Positions 62,407-64,000 of a stretch of DNA of 64,000 nucleotides are shown piece after piece. Under the pieces are notes generated by a model. It was given only the letters and a program-made list of their open reading frames with translations. It was not told the DNA's origin and did not search any database. The DNA comes from Streptomyces sp. 846.5 (GTDB taxonomy: Bacteria; Actinomycetota; Actinomycetes; Streptomycetales; Streptomycetaceae). The DNA is taken from contig NZ_SOBN01000003.1 in the NCBI RefSeq assembly GCF_004365705.1, forward strand, positions 124,001 through 188,000. The letters are read 5' to 3'. The position numbers were made by a program, and so were the translations under genes. Position 1 is the first letter of the stretch; each line of letters starts with the position of its first letter.

Positions 62407-63651
62407 CTACCGGTGTCCCGCTCCGCGCTCCTCGCGGATCGCCTGGACCACCTGGGCCGCGGTCTCCCGTACCGCCGCCAGCTCGGTCAGGAAGTGCCAG
62501 TAGTCGGGATGACGGCCCGTCAGCGCCTCGGCGGCCCGGTCCAGCCGCTCCACGGCGGCGTCCAGCGGACCGGCATGGCGCGGATCGGGCGCGCTGCGCC
62601 CGGCCATCGCCAGCCGCTGGGCGTCCCGCAGCGCGAAGCGGGTGCGCTCGATCTCGGCCTGGGGCGCGCGCTGGGCCTCGTTGAGGGAGTGCAGCCGCTC
62701 GTTGACGGTGGCCACGGCCCCGTCCGCGGTGTTCAGCAGGGTGCGGGTGGTCGCCAGGATGCTGACCGCGTCCGGCCAGCGCTGCTCGTCCCTGGCCTTG
62801 GCCGCCTCGGCCAGCCGCTGCTGCGCGTTGCGGACCGCCGCCTCGGTCTGCTCGGGGACGTTCTGCAGGTCCACCCAGCAGGCCGAGCTGAAACGGCGGC
62901 GCAGCTCGCTCAGGGTGGGCCCGATATTGCCGGCCCGGGTCTCCAGCGCCTGGGTGCGGGTGCGCAGCGACGCCAGCCGCTGGTCGATCTCCCGGGCCTG
63001 CTCCGGCAGCCGCTCGGCCTCGGCGCGGATCGCCTCGGCGCTGCGCTGCACGTCGGTGGCGGTACGGAGGACCGCCTGCACGCCGTGCTTGCCCGCTCCC
63101 TCGCCGAGCAGCGTCAGCTGCGGGCCGAGCGCGGCCAGCCGCCGGGACAGGTCGTCGGCGCCGATCCGGGCGGCCTTGACCGCGTCCAGCGCGTTGCTGG
63201 CGGCCAGCCAGGACTGCTTGGCCCGCTGCACGGCCGGGCCGACCTGCGCCAGCTGGGTCTCGGCCGCGGCGACCAGCGGCTGCAGAAAGCCGGCGAAGCG
63301 CTCCAGCTCCGTCCGCACGTCGACCAGCTGCTGCCGGGCGTGGTCCAGCTGCTGCCGGGCCTGGTTGGCGGATCCGTGGTCGAGGTCCTCGGCGTCCAGG
63401 TCATGGGCGTCCAGGGCGGTGATGTACTCGCTGCTGACCTGGTCAATCCTGGTGCCCAGCGCGGCGAAGTCCGCGATGGCCCGGCGGGCGTTGGGGGAGT
63501 TGTCGGAGGCGGCGACCGCCTCCACCGAGATCCGCACGTCCCGCTGGACGGTGTCCAGCTCCAGGAACGCCTGCGCAGCCGCGTCCTTGGCCGCCTGCGC
63601 AGCCGCGCGCCCAGCATCGCCACGCCCCCATCGCGCTGATCCCGACGCCAC
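62407..63651 (-). CDS. Long coiled-coil protein associated with the Ter locus
   Basis: A 414-residue, almost wholly helical, Ala/Arg/Glu/Gln-rich protein, with heptad-like stretches such as QARQQLDHARQQLVDVRTEL (about residue 80), LASLRTRTQALETRAGNIGP (about 240) and AAVRNAQQRLAEAAKARDEQ (about 275). There is no signal or membrane segment. Long coiled-coil proteins accompany Ter genes in streptomycetes; a scaffold role is a guess. I chose GTG 63651, with GGAG five bases upstream; the frame upstream is glycine-rich noise. It is on the minus strand after FmdB. Confidence 0.72.
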   Translation of the reverse strand: MASGSARWGRGDAGRAAAQAAKDAAAQAFLELDTVQRDVRISVEAVAASDNSPNARRAIADFAALGTRIDQVSSEYITALDAHDLDAEDLDHGSANQARQQLDHARQQLVDVRTELERFAGFLQPLVAAAETQLAQVGPAVQRAKQSWLAASNALDAVKAARIGADDLSRRLAALGPQLTLLGEGAGKHGVQAVLRTATDVQRSAEAIRAEAERLPEQAREIDQRLASLRTRTQALETRAGNIGPTLSELRRRFSSACWVDLQNVPEQTEAAVRNAQQRLAEAAKARDEQRWPDAVSILATTRTLLNTADGAVATVNERLHSLNEAQRAPQAEIERTRFALRDAQRLAMAGRSAPDPRHAGPLDAAVERLDRAAEALTGRHPDYWHFLTELAAVRETAAQVVQAIREERGAGHR

Positions 63652-63874
63652 GTCTTCTCCCGCTCCACGTGCCCTGCCATCAGGCCACGTCGGCCCGTCG
63701 CCCCCATCCTCGCACCCCGGCCCACACCCCCGCACTCACCCTGACACGCCACGAACACCGCCCCGAGCCCGCCCCCGTCCCGGCCCCTAGGACCCCCACC
63801 CGGGCCCGGCCTCCGCCCCGAGCCCCGCCCCGACACTGGGCACCCGCCGGAGCAGGTATCCTTAGCTCTCGCAC
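63652..63874. other. Upstream region of the coiled-coil gene and tRNA-Val
   Basis: A very GC-rich, proline- and arginine-coding stretch in which I see no gene. TATCCT at 63857-63862 could be the -10 of the tRNA, 12 bases before it, but a good -35 is not evident. Confidence 0.4.
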
Positions 63875-63946
63875 GGGCGCATAGCTCAGCGGTAGAGCGC
63901 CGCCCTTACAAGGCGGATGTCGGCGGTTCGAAACCGTCTGCGCCCA
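63875..63946 (+). tRNA. tRNA-Val (TAC anticodon)
   Basis: A 72-base cloverleaf: acceptor GGGCGCA (63875-63881) with TGCGCCC (63939-63945), anticodon stem CCGCC/GGCGG around the loop CTTACAA, and T-loop GGTTCGAAACC. The anticodon TAC reads GUA and GUG valine codons. No CCA is encoded. Confidence 0.97.
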
Positions 63947-64000
63947 CAAGATCATGTAAACCTGCAGGTCGGACGATTGGCCGAGTCGCAAGGCGAGACT

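Overview
This is high-GC actinobacterial chromosome, most likely Streptomycetaceae. The signs are GTG starts, Streptomyces-type tRNA genes, a DUF3145 gene, a fasR-fabD-fabH-acpP-fabF block, a homodimeric pyruvate dehydrogenase E1 beside a DUF3052 gene, and multiple TerD paralogues. As I recall, the fab, aceE and TerD loci lie near one another in Streptomyces coelicolor too, so much of the right half is probably conserved core. Secreted proteases of two families known for acid activity (S53 sedolisin and G1 glutamic peptidase) suggest an acid-tolerant relative such as Streptacidiphilus, but that is inference.

Left part (1-5.6 kb): two tandem tRNA-Asn genes with a terminator, a membrane-anchored PemK/MazF-like protein, an aldo/keto reductase, a CAU-anticodon tRNA, a GT87-type membrane glycosyltransferase, and a divergent MarR/oxidoreductase pair.

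Arabinose island (5.6-22.1 kb): araB-araD-araA are joined by ATGA overlaps and followed by an intracellular GH51 arabinofuranosidase. After a 1-kb repeat-rich gap and an APH-like gene come a LacI-family regulator, a CUT2 sugar ABC transporter, and a secreted two-LamG/GH51 arabinofuranosidase. A 14-bp operator recurs before araB, across the araB start codon and before the regulator, with a variant before the binding-protein gene. The logic is outside release of arabinose, import, then isomerase, kinase and epimerase to the pentose phosphate pathway, all under one repressor.

Middle (22-42.5 kb): a large secreted amidase, a lipoprotein, DUF3145, an S53 peptidase that seems to start at ATT, TetR/membrane protein, an ECF sigma factor with a CU044_5270 partner, the type II fatty-acid synthase cluster with its PucR-like regulator, pirin, a serine hydrolase, MerR/aldo-keto reductase with a leaderless-type promoter, a DUF1023 hydrolase and a G1 peptidase.

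Right part (42.5-64 kb): aceE, DUF3052, a peroxiredoxin, then a tellurite/stress (Ter) region: two TerD genes, a TerC-like DUF475 membrane protein, a TerA-like protein, a third TerD, an HpcH/HpaI lyase, a three-domain PRTase-TRSP-PRTase fusion, a HAD phosphatase, a zinc ribbon and a coiled-coil protein. It is interrupted by a decayed toxin with an intact antitoxin, a ROK regulator, a DUF2637 protein and a complete IS701-type element with a CTAG duplication. The window ends with tRNA-Val(UAC).

The least explained structures are an array of GGTCAC motifs with a long inverted repeat at 11785-12012, a neighbouring three-unit degenerate repeat, and a family of long palindromes found only between convergent genes.
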